44,825 nt of DNA from DATFBY01 sp035253585. GTDB taxonomy: Bacteria > Gemmatimonadota > Gemmatimonadetes > Gemmatimonadales > Gemmatimonadaceae. Shown piece by piece: positions 23,738-31,977 of the stretch. A program made the position numbers and the translations under genes. The notes beneath the pieces are model-generated. The model had not been told where the DNA came from. It saw only the letters and a program-made list of their open reading frames with translations, and did no database searches. The stretch lies in assembly GCA_035253585.1 (NCBI GenBank), contig DATFBY010000012.1:1-44825 (forward strand). Reading direction: 5' to 3'. Every line of letters starts with the position of its first letter. The stretch's first letter is position 1.

Positions 23738-25480
23738 ATGGCTTCATCGACTGATCTGACACTCGCCCTCCCCGAATCCCCGGACGCGTTCGCAAACGCC
23801 ACGTGGGAGGACATTCTTCCGTACTACGAGCGCCTGGCCACGGTTCCGCTCGAACCGGCGCGCATGCCGGCGTGGCTCGCCAACTGGTCGCATCTCGAAG
23901 AGCTCGTGGGTGAGGCAGCCGAGCTGGCGTCGATCGCGTTCACGTCCGACACGACCGATCCGGCGAAGGAAGCTGCGCATCTTCGCTTCTCGACCGAGAT
24001 CATGCCGCGTTTGCACGAGCAGTCCGTGCGTCTGGCCAAACGATTGCTCGACACCGGCTACTCGCGTCCGGATCTCGAAACGATCATCGAGGAGTTCCGC
24101 ACTGACGCCGCGATCTTTCGCGAGGAGAACGTACCGCTCTTTTCGGAGCTGGAGGAGCTCGGTGCATCCTATGAGAAGATCACAGGAGGGATGACGGTCG
24201 AGTGGGAAGGTGAGCGAAAGACCCTGCCACAGCTGCAGCCGTTCATGAAGCTGCCGGATCGCGGCGTGCGGGAGCGTGCGTGGCGCCTCTCCTTCGAGCC
24301 GTACATCGAGCATCACGCCGACATGGCCGACATCTTCGACCGGATGCTCGATCGTCGTCAGGCGGTAGCACGAAACGCCGGGTTTTCCACCTTCGAAGAA
24401 TACGCATACAAGTCGAAACACCGTTTCGATTACACGCCGGCCGACGTCGCCCGCTTTCATAGGTCGGTAGAAGCCGCAGTCGTGCCGGCGGTGGAGCGAC
24501 TGCATGCATACAGACGCGAGCGCTTAGGCGTGCCGACGCTGCGGCCGTGGGACCTGAGCGTCGACCTTCACCGCACTGGTCCTCTCAAGGCCTTCGATGA
24601 CGTCGACACATTCGTCAGGCAGGCGGGGCGTGTCTTCGGCCGCGTGGACGACGAGCTTGGCGCGCAATTCAGCCTCATGGCATCGGAGGGTTTGCTCGAT
24701 CTCGCCAGTCGTGAAGGAAAAGCACCTGGCGGATATTGCACCACTCTGCACAGTCGCGGGCGCCCGTTCATCTTCATGAATGCCGTGGGTGTGCCTGACG
24801 ACGTGAATACGCTGGTGCACGAGGCAGGGCACTGCTTTCACGCCTTCGCGGCGAGGGACCTGCCATTCATCTGGCAGCGTGGGACGGGGATGGAGGCGGC
24901 GGAGCTAGCCTCGATGTCCATGGAGCTGCTGGCGTCGCCCTTCCTCGCGCGTCCGGAAGGGTATTACGCCACGGCCGATGTTAGGCACGCATGGATCGAG
25001 CATCTGGAGGACATTCTGATCTCGCTCCCGCACATCGCGTCGGTCGATGCATTCCAGAGCTGGTTGTACACGAACGATGCGGCGCGCGATCGTGACGCGC
25101 GCGACCGCGCGTGGCTCGACATTCGCGCGCGTTTCGAGCGGGGCGTTGATTGGAGCGGATTGGAGCGGCAGCGTGTCGCGCGATGGTATCGTCAGCTCCA
25201 CATCTTTCTCAGTCCGTTCTACTACATCGAGTATGGGCTGGCGCAGCTGGGCGCGCTTCAGGTGTGGCGCAACGCGATGCGCGATCCTCGCGACGCCGTA
25301 GCGCGCTACAAGCGTGCATTGAGCCTGGGCGGCACTCGTCGGTTGCCCGAGATCTATGCCGCTGCCGGTGCCTCGCTCGTCTTCGATGCGGAGCCGATGG
25401 CCGAGCTGGTGGAGATCGTCGAGGCCCGGCTCAATCAGCTTCGCGAAGAGGCCGAAGCGGAGAAATCGGCTCTCGTCTGA
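23738..25480 (+). CDS. M3-family oligoendopeptidase (PepF-like)
   Basis: A cytoplasmic zinc oligopeptidase of 580 residues. The N-terminal helical region (about 15-200) is the oligoendopeptidase-F-type lid. FIFMNAVGVPDDVNTLVHEA leads into HEAGH (about residues 361-365), with the third ligand Glu in GTGMEAAELASMSMELLA. The C-terminal part FLSPFYYIEYGLAQLGALQ is the usual substrate-binding Tyr/His helix of M3B enzymes. Start ATG 23738 is chosen because homology begins LPESPDAFANATWEDI; the frame is open a little further up. It degrades short peptides for recycling. Confidence 0.9.
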   Translation: MASSTDLTLALPESPDAFANATWEDILPYYERLATVPLEPARMPAWLANWSHLEELVGEAAELASIAFTSDTTDPAKEAAHLRFSTEIMPRLHEQSVRLAKRLLDTGYSRPDLETIIEEFRTDAAIFREENVPLFSELEELGASYEKITGGMTVEWEGERKTLPQLQPFMKLPDRGVRERAWRLSFEPYIEHHADMADIFDRMLDRRQAVARNAGFSTFEEYAYKSKHRFDYTPADVARFHRSVEAAVVPAVERLHAYRRERLGVPTLRPWDLSVDLHRTGPLKAFDDVDTFVRQAGRVFGRVDDELGAQFSLMASEGLLDLASREGKAPGGYCTTLHSRGRPFIFMNAVGVPDDVNTLVHEAGHCFHAFAARDLPFIWQRGTGMEAAELASMSMELLASPFLARPEGYYATADVRHAWIEHLEDILISLPHIASVDAFQSWLYTNDAARDRDARDRAWLDIRARFERGVDWSGLERQRVARWYRQLHIFLSPFYYIEYGLAQLGALQVWRNAMRDPRDAVARYKRALSLGGTRRLPEIYAAAGASLVFDAEPMAELVEIVEARLNQLREEAEAEKSALV

Positions 25481-25519
25481 CACGCCAGCGCGAATCGCGC
25501 GAATCGCTAGCGACAACTC

Positions 25520-26989
25520 GTGGGTCTTCGCCGCCAATTGTTCATACTAGGTGCCGCGCTCGGGCTCGCCGGTTGCGCGAGCGCCGGCCCCTACAGGTTC
25601 GGGCCGGACGGGCCGCTTCCCTGTGAGCGCGCGGCCTGCGCGGTCGACCTCGGCAATTATCGATCGATCCAAGATCGAGAGGGGCAGGACTCCGCTCTGG
25701 TCATGGCGGTGGCGATCTCGGGTGGCGGTCATCGCTCGGCGAACTTCGCCACTGGTGTGCTTCTCGGCCTCGAGCAGATCGCGTACGGAAGCGCGCGTCT
25801 TCTCGGCGAGATCGACTACTTGTCGACCGTATCAGGCGGTGGGTTCGCCGCGTCGGCGTATCTCACCGCGCTGCTCGAGCACCAACGTGCCGGGACCGGG
25901 GACTTCAGCTACGCCGAGTGGTTCATCGCGAATTGCGGTGTCGGTGCGCGCGACGAGGATCGTTGTCGGGCCCACAGCCTGACGCGGAGTTACGAGGGGC
26001 TTTTCGCGTGGGTGCGGCATCCGGAGATCATTTTCACGTCAGTCACCGGCGGCGATCTCCTGGAGCGCGACATCGACACGCGTCTCCTGAGCACGTGGAC
26101 GCTTGGTGAGGATGGCCGACTCGTCAGGCGCTCGACGACGCTCCGGGATGTGTTCGTGCCTCGTGACAGTGCGCGGCGGCCGACGCTGCCGTACTGGGTG
26201 GCCAACGCGGCGTTGTACAGAAACGGCGCGATCTTTCCTTTCACGCCAGATGTGCTGCGACGTTATCAGGTCTCGAGGTACCGTCACCGCCTCGATCGCG
26301 ACACGCTGGCCGATCCGTACGACATGCCACTGGCGGTGGGCGCGAAGGCGAGTGTGAGCGTGCCCGGTCTCATTCCGCTGACGACGCTGGAAAGCCATCC
26401 GCGGCGTCGCTTTCGATATCTGCGTCTGCTCGACGGCGGGGTTGCCGACAACCTTGGCGTGCTCACCGCGGCGGATCTCTTGTGTCAGGACACGCTGCGC
26501 ATGACGTCAGCGAACAGCGCCGGCTCGTCACGTCGTCGATTCATGTTGGTGATCGATGCGTATCAGGAAGATGGGATGCCGTACGATGCGAGCCCGAGGT
26601 CGAGCGCGCTCGGCAACATCATCCGCGCGGCGGTGGTGGGGCTCGATTCGTGGCGGGGCCGCTATGCGGGAGTCATGCGAACGTTCGGCGCACGGTGCGG
26701 CTTCGATATGGTCGCGCTCGACTTCTGGGCGCTCGATTCGCTAGGCGCGAATCCCTGGAGCGGCACGGCAGCGGAGCGCGAGGCCTGCGTGAACGAGATC
26801 GCGCCGTCGATTCCGCGCGATGGTGAAAGTGTCGAGCAGGCGTTGGCCCGGCTCAAGCGTGACGCGCAGGGTGTTCGCACTCGCTTTCGCATCACGGGGG
26901 ATCAGCAGGATGTGTTGTTGACGGCGGGTAAGCTGGTGACGTGCTTTGCGAGGTCGGCGATACGGTCGGCGGTGGGCCCGGCACCGTAG
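25520..26989 (+). CDS. Patatin-like phospholipase lipoprotein
   Basis: The start GTG 25520 gives a lipoprotein signal (GLRRQLFILGAALGLAGC, Cys 19). The patatin fold shows the oxyanion loop AISGGGHRSANFATGVL near residue 69, the Ser-containing strand IDYLSTVSGGGFAASAY near 105, and the catalytic Asp in LLDGGVADNLGVLTAADLL. The Ser-Asp dyad thus seems complete, so it should be an esterase or phospholipase anchored to a membrane. The 489-residue length is above the usual 300 because of an insertion around DIDTRLLSTWTLGEDGRLVR and an extended C-terminus. It follows the M3 peptidase by 39 nt. Confidence 0.82.
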   Translation: MGLRRQLFILGAALGLAGCASAGPYRFGPDGPLPCERAACAVDLGNYRSIQDREGQDSALVMAVAISGGGHRSANFATGVLLGLEQIAYGSARLLGEIDYLSTVSGGGFAASAYLTALLEHQRAGTGDFSYAEWFIANCGVGARDEDRCRAHSLTRSYEGLFAWVRHPEIIFTSVTGGDLLERDIDTRLLSTWTLGEDGRLVRRSTTLRDVFVPRDSARRPTLPYWVANAALYRNGAIFPFTPDVLRRYQVSRYRHRLDRDTLADPYDMPLAVGAKASVSVPGLIPLTTLESHPRRRFRYLRLLDGGVADNLGVLTAADLLCQDTLRMTSANSAGSSRRRFMLVIDAYQEDGMPYDASPRSSALGNIIRAAVVGLDSWRGRYAGVMRTFGARCGFDMVALDFWALDSLGANPWSGTAAEREACVNEIAPSIPRDGESVEQALARLKRDAQGVRTRFRITGDQQDVLLTAGKLVTCFARSAIRSAVGPAP

Positions 26990-27112
26990 TCCCGATGTAT
27001 AGAATCGTGCCAGCCCCCTGGTGTGCATCTTGGGGACGCTCACGCGTCTATTGCGTAGCTAATGTCCGAACACCATCTGTAGATCTAATCGCTCTCCATC
27101 GCCGAGGGACGA

Positions 27113-27706
27113 GTGCTTCGCCTGGTCTACGTGCTGGGTACCGCATATGTGCTGCTCTGCGCGTACGTCGTTCGCTCGCGCGCGGAGCCCGACACGTCTT
27201 TCGTCGCAGCGGCCGTCCCGGTCGCGCCATTCGAGATTCCGACCGGCGACGCGTGGTTCCAGCGAATGAAGCCGTACTGCAACGCGGTCGAGGTCGAAGT
27301 TCGACACCGCGCGTTGCCGGCACCTCCAACGCCTGACGGCCAAGGATACAGCGCAGCCTGCTACGGTTTGGCGGGGCGCATTGATCGGGCTCGCGCCGCC
27401 ATTCTCGCGCTTGCGCCGGAGCATCGCACACGTGCGGCGAACATCGTGTTCAACATCGGGCATCCGGTAGCGGACGCTGGCGACGACAAGTCGGCCGGCC
27501 CGATCATGAGCCTCGTCGTCGAATTCGCTCCCGACAACTACATGGCGCTGTATCACGCCGGCGTCTCGAACTACATCCTGGGAGAGCGGGCGCTCGCCAA
27601 GCCGCAGCTGGAGCGGTTTCTCGAGCTGTACAGGGCAGACGATGGCTGGCGGCGAAACGCGCTCGACGTGCTCGAGCGCATGCAGGCGAATCTTCCACCT
27701 CGTTAG
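27113..27706 (+). CDS. Membrane-anchored TPR-like protein
   Basis: The 197-residue protein starts at GTG 27113 with GAGGGAC just upstream and has an N-terminal membrane anchor (LRLVYVLGTAYVLLCAYVV). The rest is helical: CYNA-type start (KPYCNAVEVEVRHRALPAPP), CYGLAGRIDRARAAILALAP and PDNYMALYHAGVSNYILGER look like three TPR-type helix pairs, with conserved Tyr/Ala/Gly. It would be periplasmic or cytoplasmic-facing depending on topology. The gene ends nine bases before the kinase start, so the two are probably cotranscribed and may act together. I do not recognise a specific family. Confidence 0.6.
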   Translation: MLRLVYVLGTAYVLLCAYVVRSRAEPDTSFVAAAVPVAPFEIPTGDAWFQRMKPYCNAVEVEVRHRALPAPPTPDGQGYSAACYGLAGRIDRARAAILALAPEHRTRAANIVFNIGHPVADAGDDKSAGPIMSLVVEFAPDNYMALYHAGVSNYILGERALAKPQLERFLELYRADDGWRRNALDVLERMQANLPPR

Positions 27707-27715
27707 GCACTGCTG

Positions 27716-29560
27716 ATGGATCCACTCGCGCTCTCGCCCGGGGTGGTGCTCGCGGGGAGGTACGAGATCACGCGCGAGATCGGTCGCGGCGGATACTCGA
27801 TCGTCTATCAGGCGCGCGACCGCCGCGTCGGCAGCGACGTCGCGGTCAAGCTCCTGGTGCCGCCGCCGGTCGTGGCGCACCTGGCGCGGGAGCGGATGCG
27901 CCGGGAGGTGCAGGCGGTACGTGAGCTCTCCCACGAGCACATCGTCGCCGTGTACGATCTGATCGAGGAGGAGACCCGCGCCTGCATCGTGATGGAGTAC
28001 GTCGCCGGGCCCGACCTTCAAGCGCGAGTCCTGAGCGGCGGGGCGCTCACGGTGCCGCAGCTCGAGTCTGTCGGAAAGGGGATCGCCTCGGCGCTGGCGG
28101 CCGCACACCGGCACGGCATTCTCCACCGCGATGTGAAGCCGCAGAACATCTTGCTCGCGCCCGACGGTCGCGCGCGGCTCACCGACTTTGGCTCGGCGCG
28201 CGTCGACGGCCAGGCGAGCGTGACCCAGACCGGCGGGCTGGTGGGCACGCTCGCCTACACGGCGCCCGAGGTGCTCGCCGGACAGCGCGGCGACGCGCGC
28301 GCCGACGTCTTCTCGTTAGGCATGACCTTGTACTTCGCGGCCACGGGCGCGCTTCCACCCGGCACATCCCTGCACCTGCCGCCGCCGGCCGCGCCGGAAG
28401 GTCATCGGGCACGCGCATCGCGCCGCGACATCCCGGAGTGGCTCGATGGCATCATCGCACGCGCCACGGCCGCCGATCCACGCGACCGATTTCCGGCCGC
28501 CTCGGTACTTCTCACGGCGATCGAAGACCGCTCGGCGCAGTCGCTACCCGCACGCAAGCGCGGTCAGGAAGTCGATGTGGCGAGCGAGTCGTGCGTCATG
28601 TGCGGCGGGCTCGACGAGGTCGGCATTGGGCTCTGCACCCAGTGTAGAACGGCGCCCACATCTTCCGATGCGCTCATATTCGTGAGGCCCACGGCGGGCT
28701 CGTTCGAGCGTGAGAGCGCGCGCACGGTACTGACGTCGCTCCTCAAGGATTCGTCGGAAGGGGATCTGCGTGCGGCGCTCGGCGGTGAGCGCCCGCTGGC
28801 GCGCGTGCCGGCCGATGCGACCGAGGCCGTGGTCGAGCGACTCGTCAGGCGCGGCGTGCCCGTGCGTTCCGTGCCACTGGCCCGCACGTGGACGGTCGTG
28901 CCGCTCCCAATGTGGGTGCTCCTCGGATTGGTGATCGGCTTCGGTCTGACCGCGGGGATGGTGGAGCCGGTGTTCTCCGTCACCAGCCCGGTCGTTGCCG
29001 CCCTCATGGCGACGCTCGCGCTGAGCACGGCTCGCCGTCCGTTGCTCTCTCTGCGCGAGCGACGCTGGGCGCTCCCGAGCGGCGTGGCCGACGACGTTCG
29101 CGCAACCTTGCGCGCGCTGCCGCCCGGGCCCGCGCGGTCGCTGCTGACCGATGTGACGCGGCTGGCCGAGTCGGTCGTGAGCACCGTGCCTTCGAGCGAA
29201 GGCCGGCAGCGTGAAGAGGTGCTCGAGCTCTTGCGTGCGTGCTGCGAGGCGGCGAGGGATCTCGCGCACTTGGATGAGAGTCTGAAGGTGCTCGAAGCTC
29301 AACGCGACCGCCCGGATCGCTCGGCCCGGTGGATGGATGTGCTTGCGCGTTGCACGCGATCGCGTGACCGTCTCGTCCAACGAATGCTCGACGCCATCAC
29401 CGTTTTGGGGGATGCCAGCACGCAGGCCGCAGGGAGCCGGGGCGCAGAGCTTCGGCTGGCGGAGATGACCGACGAGCTGGCGCGCACGGCGCGCGCCGAA
29501 TCGGAAGCAGCCAAGGAAGTTGAAGCGATATTGGCGGCGGGAACGGCGCGAGCCGGCTGA
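27716..29560 (+). CDS. Ser/Thr protein kinase with zinc ribbon and membrane segments
   Basis: The Hanks-type kinase domain (residues about 15-270) has the Gly-rich loop IGRGGYSIVYQARD, Lys 45 in VAVKLL, HRDVKPQNI (Asp 139), DFGSA (Asp 157) and APEV, so it should be active. After it comes a possible zinc ribbon, CVMCGG and CTQC (about residues 292-310). A hydrophobic pair WVLLGLVIGFGLTAGMVE and TSPVVAALMATLALS (about 400-440) follows, then a 170-residue helical C-terminus that reads as a coiled coil (ELRLAEMTDELARTARAESE). 614 residues. The start ATG lies nine bases after the preceding stop, and the phospholipid operon begins 23 bases after it. Confidence 0.88.
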   Translation: MDPLALSPGVVLAGRYEITREIGRGGYSIVYQARDRRVGSDVAVKLLVPPPVVAHLARERMRREVQAVRELSHEHIVAVYDLIEEETRACIVMEYVAGPDLQARVLSGGALTVPQLESVGKGIASALAAAHRHGILHRDVKPQNILLAPDGRARLTDFGSARVDGQASVTQTGGLVGTLAYTAPEVLAGQRGDARADVFSLGMTLYFAATGALPPGTSLHLPPPAAPEGHRARASRRDIPEWLDGIIARATAADPRDRFPAASVLLTAIEDRSAQSLPARKRGQEVDVASESCVMCGGLDEVGIGLCTQCRTAPTSSDALIFVRPTAGSFERESARTVLTSLLKDSSEGDLRAALGGERPLARVPADATEAVVERLVRRGVPVRSVPLARTWTVVPLPMWVLLGLVIGFGLTAGMVEPVFSVTSPVVAALMATLALSTARRPLLSLRERRWALPSGVADDVRATLRALPPGPARSLLTDVTRLAESVVSTVPSSEGRQREEVLELLRACCEAARDLAHLDESLKVLEAQRDRPDRSARWMDVLARCTRSRDRLVQRMLDAITVLGDASTQAAGSRGAELRLAEMTDELARTARAESEAAKEVEAILAAGTARAG

Positions 29561-29583
29561 GCACAATCGAGAGGGAGCGCACG

Positions 29584-30261
29584 ATGACGGCTACCGCCGC
29601 ACCGCGACGGGAGCTTCGGACTCGTCAGGCACGGTGGGCAGGAGCGCTGGCGCGCTGGCTGGGCGCGCGCCGCGTACGCCCGAATGCGATTTCGGTGATG
29701 TCGGTGGTATTCGCCCTCGTTGCCGGCGTAGCGCTCTGGATGGCTGGCTCTGGCGAGTGGCTTGGCGCTGGCCCGGCCATTCTCTTCGTCATCGCCGCGT
29801 TGGGCATCCAGCTTCGGCTGCTCTGCAACATGCTCGACGGGATGCTGGCGGTCGAAGGTGGCATGAAGAGCGTGCTCGGCGACATCTACAATGACTTCCC
29901 CGATCGCATCGCCGACGCCGTCATTCTCATCGGTGCGGGATACGCCGTCGGGCGTCTCGACGGCGGTGTCGTGCTCGGTTGGACCGCCGCGCTCCTGGCT
30001 GTGATGACGGCCTACGTCCGCGTGCTCGGTGGCTCGTTAGGCGCGACGCAACGGTTCCTCGGACCGATGGCGAAGCAGCACCGGATGTTCGTGCTCACCG
30101 TGGCCTGTCTCTTCGCGGCGGTCGAGCACGCAGCTGGGTGGCGGCCGCGGGCGATCTGGGCGGCGCTCCTGATCATCGTGTTGGGCTCGGCGGTCACGAC
30201 CGTCCGGCGTCTGACGCAGATCGCGCGCGAGCTCCAAGAAAAAGGGGTGCGCCGGGAGTGA
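29584..30261 (+). CDS. CDP-alcohol phosphatidyltransferase family protein
   Basis: An integral membrane enzyme of 225 residues with about six hydrophobic helices. The CDP-alcohol motif is recognisable but altered: LDGMLAVEGG stands where DGxxAR is normal, and GDIYNDFPDR has Asn at the third Asp of the usual pattern, while the last Asp is kept. The first motif Asp is also Asn (CNMLDG). I recall this LDGMxAVEGG form as a sub-family found beside PlsC- and CdsA-like genes, so loss of activity is not implied. It would transfer a phosphatidyl group to an alcohol. The stop overlaps the next start (GTGA). Confidence 0.75.
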   Translation: MTATAAPRRELRTRQARWAGALARWLGARRVRPNAISVMSVVFALVAGVALWMAGSGEWLGAGPAILFVIAALGIQLRLLCNMLDGMLAVEGGMKSVLGDIYNDFPDRIADAVILIGAGYAVGRLDGGVVLGWTAALLAVMTAYVRVLGGSLGATQRFLGPMAKQHRMFVLTVACLFAAVEHAAGWRPRAIWAALLIIVLGSAVTTVRRLTQIARELQEKGVRRE

Positions 30262-30902
30262 TCGCCAGATTACTCGTGGCGCTCGCACGGATCCTCAGCG
30301 GCACGCGGACGACGTGGGAGAGGCCGCTCGATGGCGAGCGCCAGCGCATCTTCTTCGCCAACCACACCAGCCACCTCGACTTCATCCTGCTCTGGGCGGC
30401 GCTTCCGCGACATCTGCGTGCGACAGCGCGCCCAGTGGCGGGCCGAGACTACTGGGAGCGCGGACGTCTGCGTCGCTACCTCGCCAGTCGCGTCTTCAAC
30501 GCCGTGCTCGTCGATCGGCCAAGTGTGTCGAGCGAGGGCAATCGCGCGGTGCATCGCGAGCGCACCGTGAGCGCCGCACGTGAGGGGATCGAGCGCATGG
30601 CCCAGGCAATGGGAGATCGTTGGTCTCTCATCGTGTTTCCTGAAGGGACGCGAGGCGATGGCGCCGAGATCGTGCCCTTCAAGAGCGGCCTGTACCATCT
30701 GTGTTGTCGCGTGCCCGGCGTGGAGCTGGTGCCGGTATACCTTGGGAATCTGAACCGCATCCTGCCGAAGGGAGAATCGGTGCCTGTTCCGATGCTGGGA
30801 CGGGTGGCGTTCGGCGCGCCCATGCGATTGGAGAGCGGCGAGCCGAAGGATGCGTTTCTCGCGCGGGCACGTGACGCGCTCGTCCGGCTGCGCCAACAAT
30901 GA
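30258..30902 (+). CDS. 1-acyl-glycerol-3-phosphate acyltransferase (PlsC-like)
   Basis: A 214-residue acyltransferase, starting at GTG 30258, overlapping the upstream stop. It has the catalytic NHTSHLD (HX4D, about residue 37), FPEGTRG (about residue 133) and the later PVYLGNLNRILPKGE block, the standard LPLAT set. It acylates lysophosphatidic acid or a related glycerol phosphate to give phosphatidate, the substrate of the CdsA-like enzyme encoded next. The frame is open further upstream but is out of register with the phosphotransferase there and is non-coding. The stop overlaps the next ATG (ATGA). Confidence 0.85.
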   Translation: MIARLLVALARILSGTRTTWERPLDGERQRIFFANHTSHLDFILLWAALPRHLRATARPVAGRDYWERGRLRRYLASRVFNAVLVDRPSVSSEGNRAVHRERTVSAAREGIERMAQAMGDRWSLIVFPEGTRGDGAEIVPFKSGLYHLCCRVPGVELVPVYLGNLNRILPKGESVPVPMLGRVAFGAPMRLESGEPKDAFLARARDALVRLRQQ

Positions 30903-31873
30903 CCGTGGTGAAGGCAGTGCGGGAGCTCCTCCCGGACGATCCGGCGCTCCTCTGGTTGTTAGGCGGCGTCATGGGCCTGTTGGTGCTCGGCACGATCGCC
31001 GGGATGATTCTGGCGCGCACGGTGAAGAGCGAGGGTGGCCGAGCGACGGTGGCGAACCTGAACGCGAGGGTTCGCGCCTGGTGGGCGATGGTACTCGTGT
31101 TCGGGATCGCGGTGGCGACGGGCGGGATCGGCTCGATCGTACTGTTCACGCTCGTGTCGTTCCTCGCGCTCCGCGAGTTCGTGACGCTGGCGCCGACGCG
31201 GCCTGGCGACCACCGCGCGCTCTTCTGGGGCTTCTTTCTTTTCCTGCCGCTCCAATACGTGCTGATCGCGTTTCAGTGGTATGGGTTGTTCAGCATCTTC
31301 ATCCCCGTCTATGGATTCGTGTTCGTTGCCATCCGGAGCGTCTTGTCGGGCGACACCGAGCAGTTCCTTTCGCGAACCGCGACGATCCATTGGGGACTGA
31401 TGGTGTGCGTGTACTGCGTGAGCTACGCGCCGGCGCTGCTGACACTCGACATCCCCGGCTACGAGCGGGAGAACGCCAAACTGCTCTTTTTTCTGGTGTT
31501 GGTGGTGCAGCTGAGCGATGTGTTGCAATACGTGTGGGGCAAGTCGTTAGGCAAGCACCGTATCGCGCCCAACGTCAGTCCGAACAAGACCTGGGAAGGA
31601 TTTCTCGGGGGCGTCGGCACGGCCACGCTGATCGGTGCCGCGCTCTGGTGGGCGACCCCGTTCGCTCCCTGGCAAGCGGCCGCGATGGCCTTGGCCATCA
31701 CGCTCATGGGCTTCGCCGGCGGCCTCATCATGTCGGCGATCAAACGCGATCGCGGCGTGAAGGATTTCGGGACGATGATCGAGGGACATGGCGGAGTGTT
31801 GGATCGGATCGACTCGCTGTGCTTCGCCGCGCCGATCTTTTTTCATCTGACGAGGTTTTTCTTTGAACCGTGA
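30899..31873 (+). CDS. Phosphatidate cytidylyltransferase (CdsA-like)
   Basis: A 324-residue membrane protein with about eight helices. Near the C-terminus it has the full CTP transferase signature: SAIKRDRGVKDFGTMIEGHG then GVLDRIDSL (S-x-x-K-R, K-D, H-G-G, D-R-x-D). It would make CDP-diacylglycerol from the phosphatidate of the PlsC-like enzyme. ATG 30899 overlaps the upstream TGA. The order CDP-alcohol transferase, acyltransferase, CdsA resembles the E. coli ynbABC set of unclear role, so it may be a second, specialised phospholipid route. It ends just before a heptamer hairpin that separates it from dnaE2. Confidence 0.87.
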   Translation: MTVVKAVRELLPDDPALLWLLGGVMGLLVLGTIAGMILARTVKSEGGRATVANLNARVRAWWAMVLVFGIAVATGGIGSIVLFTLVSFLALREFVTLAPTRPGDHRALFWGFFLFLPLQYVLIAFQWYGLFSIFIPVYGFVFVAIRSVLSGDTEQFLSRTATIHWGLMVCVYCVSYAPALLTLDIPGYERENAKLLFFLVLVVQLSDVLQYVWGKSLGKHRIAPNVSPNKTWEGFLGGVGTATLIGAALWWATPFAPWQAAAMALAITLMGFAGGLIMSAIKRDRGVKDFGTMIEGHGGVLDRIDSLCFAAPIFFHLTRFFFEP

Positions 31874-31886
31874 GCGGGATCGAGAT

Positions 31887-31977
31887 GCGAGATTCGAGAT
31901 TCGAGATTCGCAACAGCACACCTAACGAGCTCCGAATTCGCCGGCGCGAATCTCGAATCTCGAATCTCGAATCTCGC
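31887..31977. repeat. Heptamer-armed hairpin, GAGATTC type, between cdsA and dnaE2
   Basis: The left arm is three GAGATTC heptamers (31887-31911), the right arm four GAATCTC (31946-31977). The loop, read on the minus strand, is GCGAATTCGGAGCTCGTTAG then GTGTGCTG, the shared core. It fills the gap between convergent stops (31873 and 31977). The stop codon of dnaE2 (TAG) directly abuts the arm. Confidence 0.92.

Noticed and set aside
28544..29566. A 340-codon open frame antisense to the zinc-ribbon kinase, and another at 27059-28126.
   Set aside because: Both are Arg/Gln/His-rich and antisense to well-supported genes.
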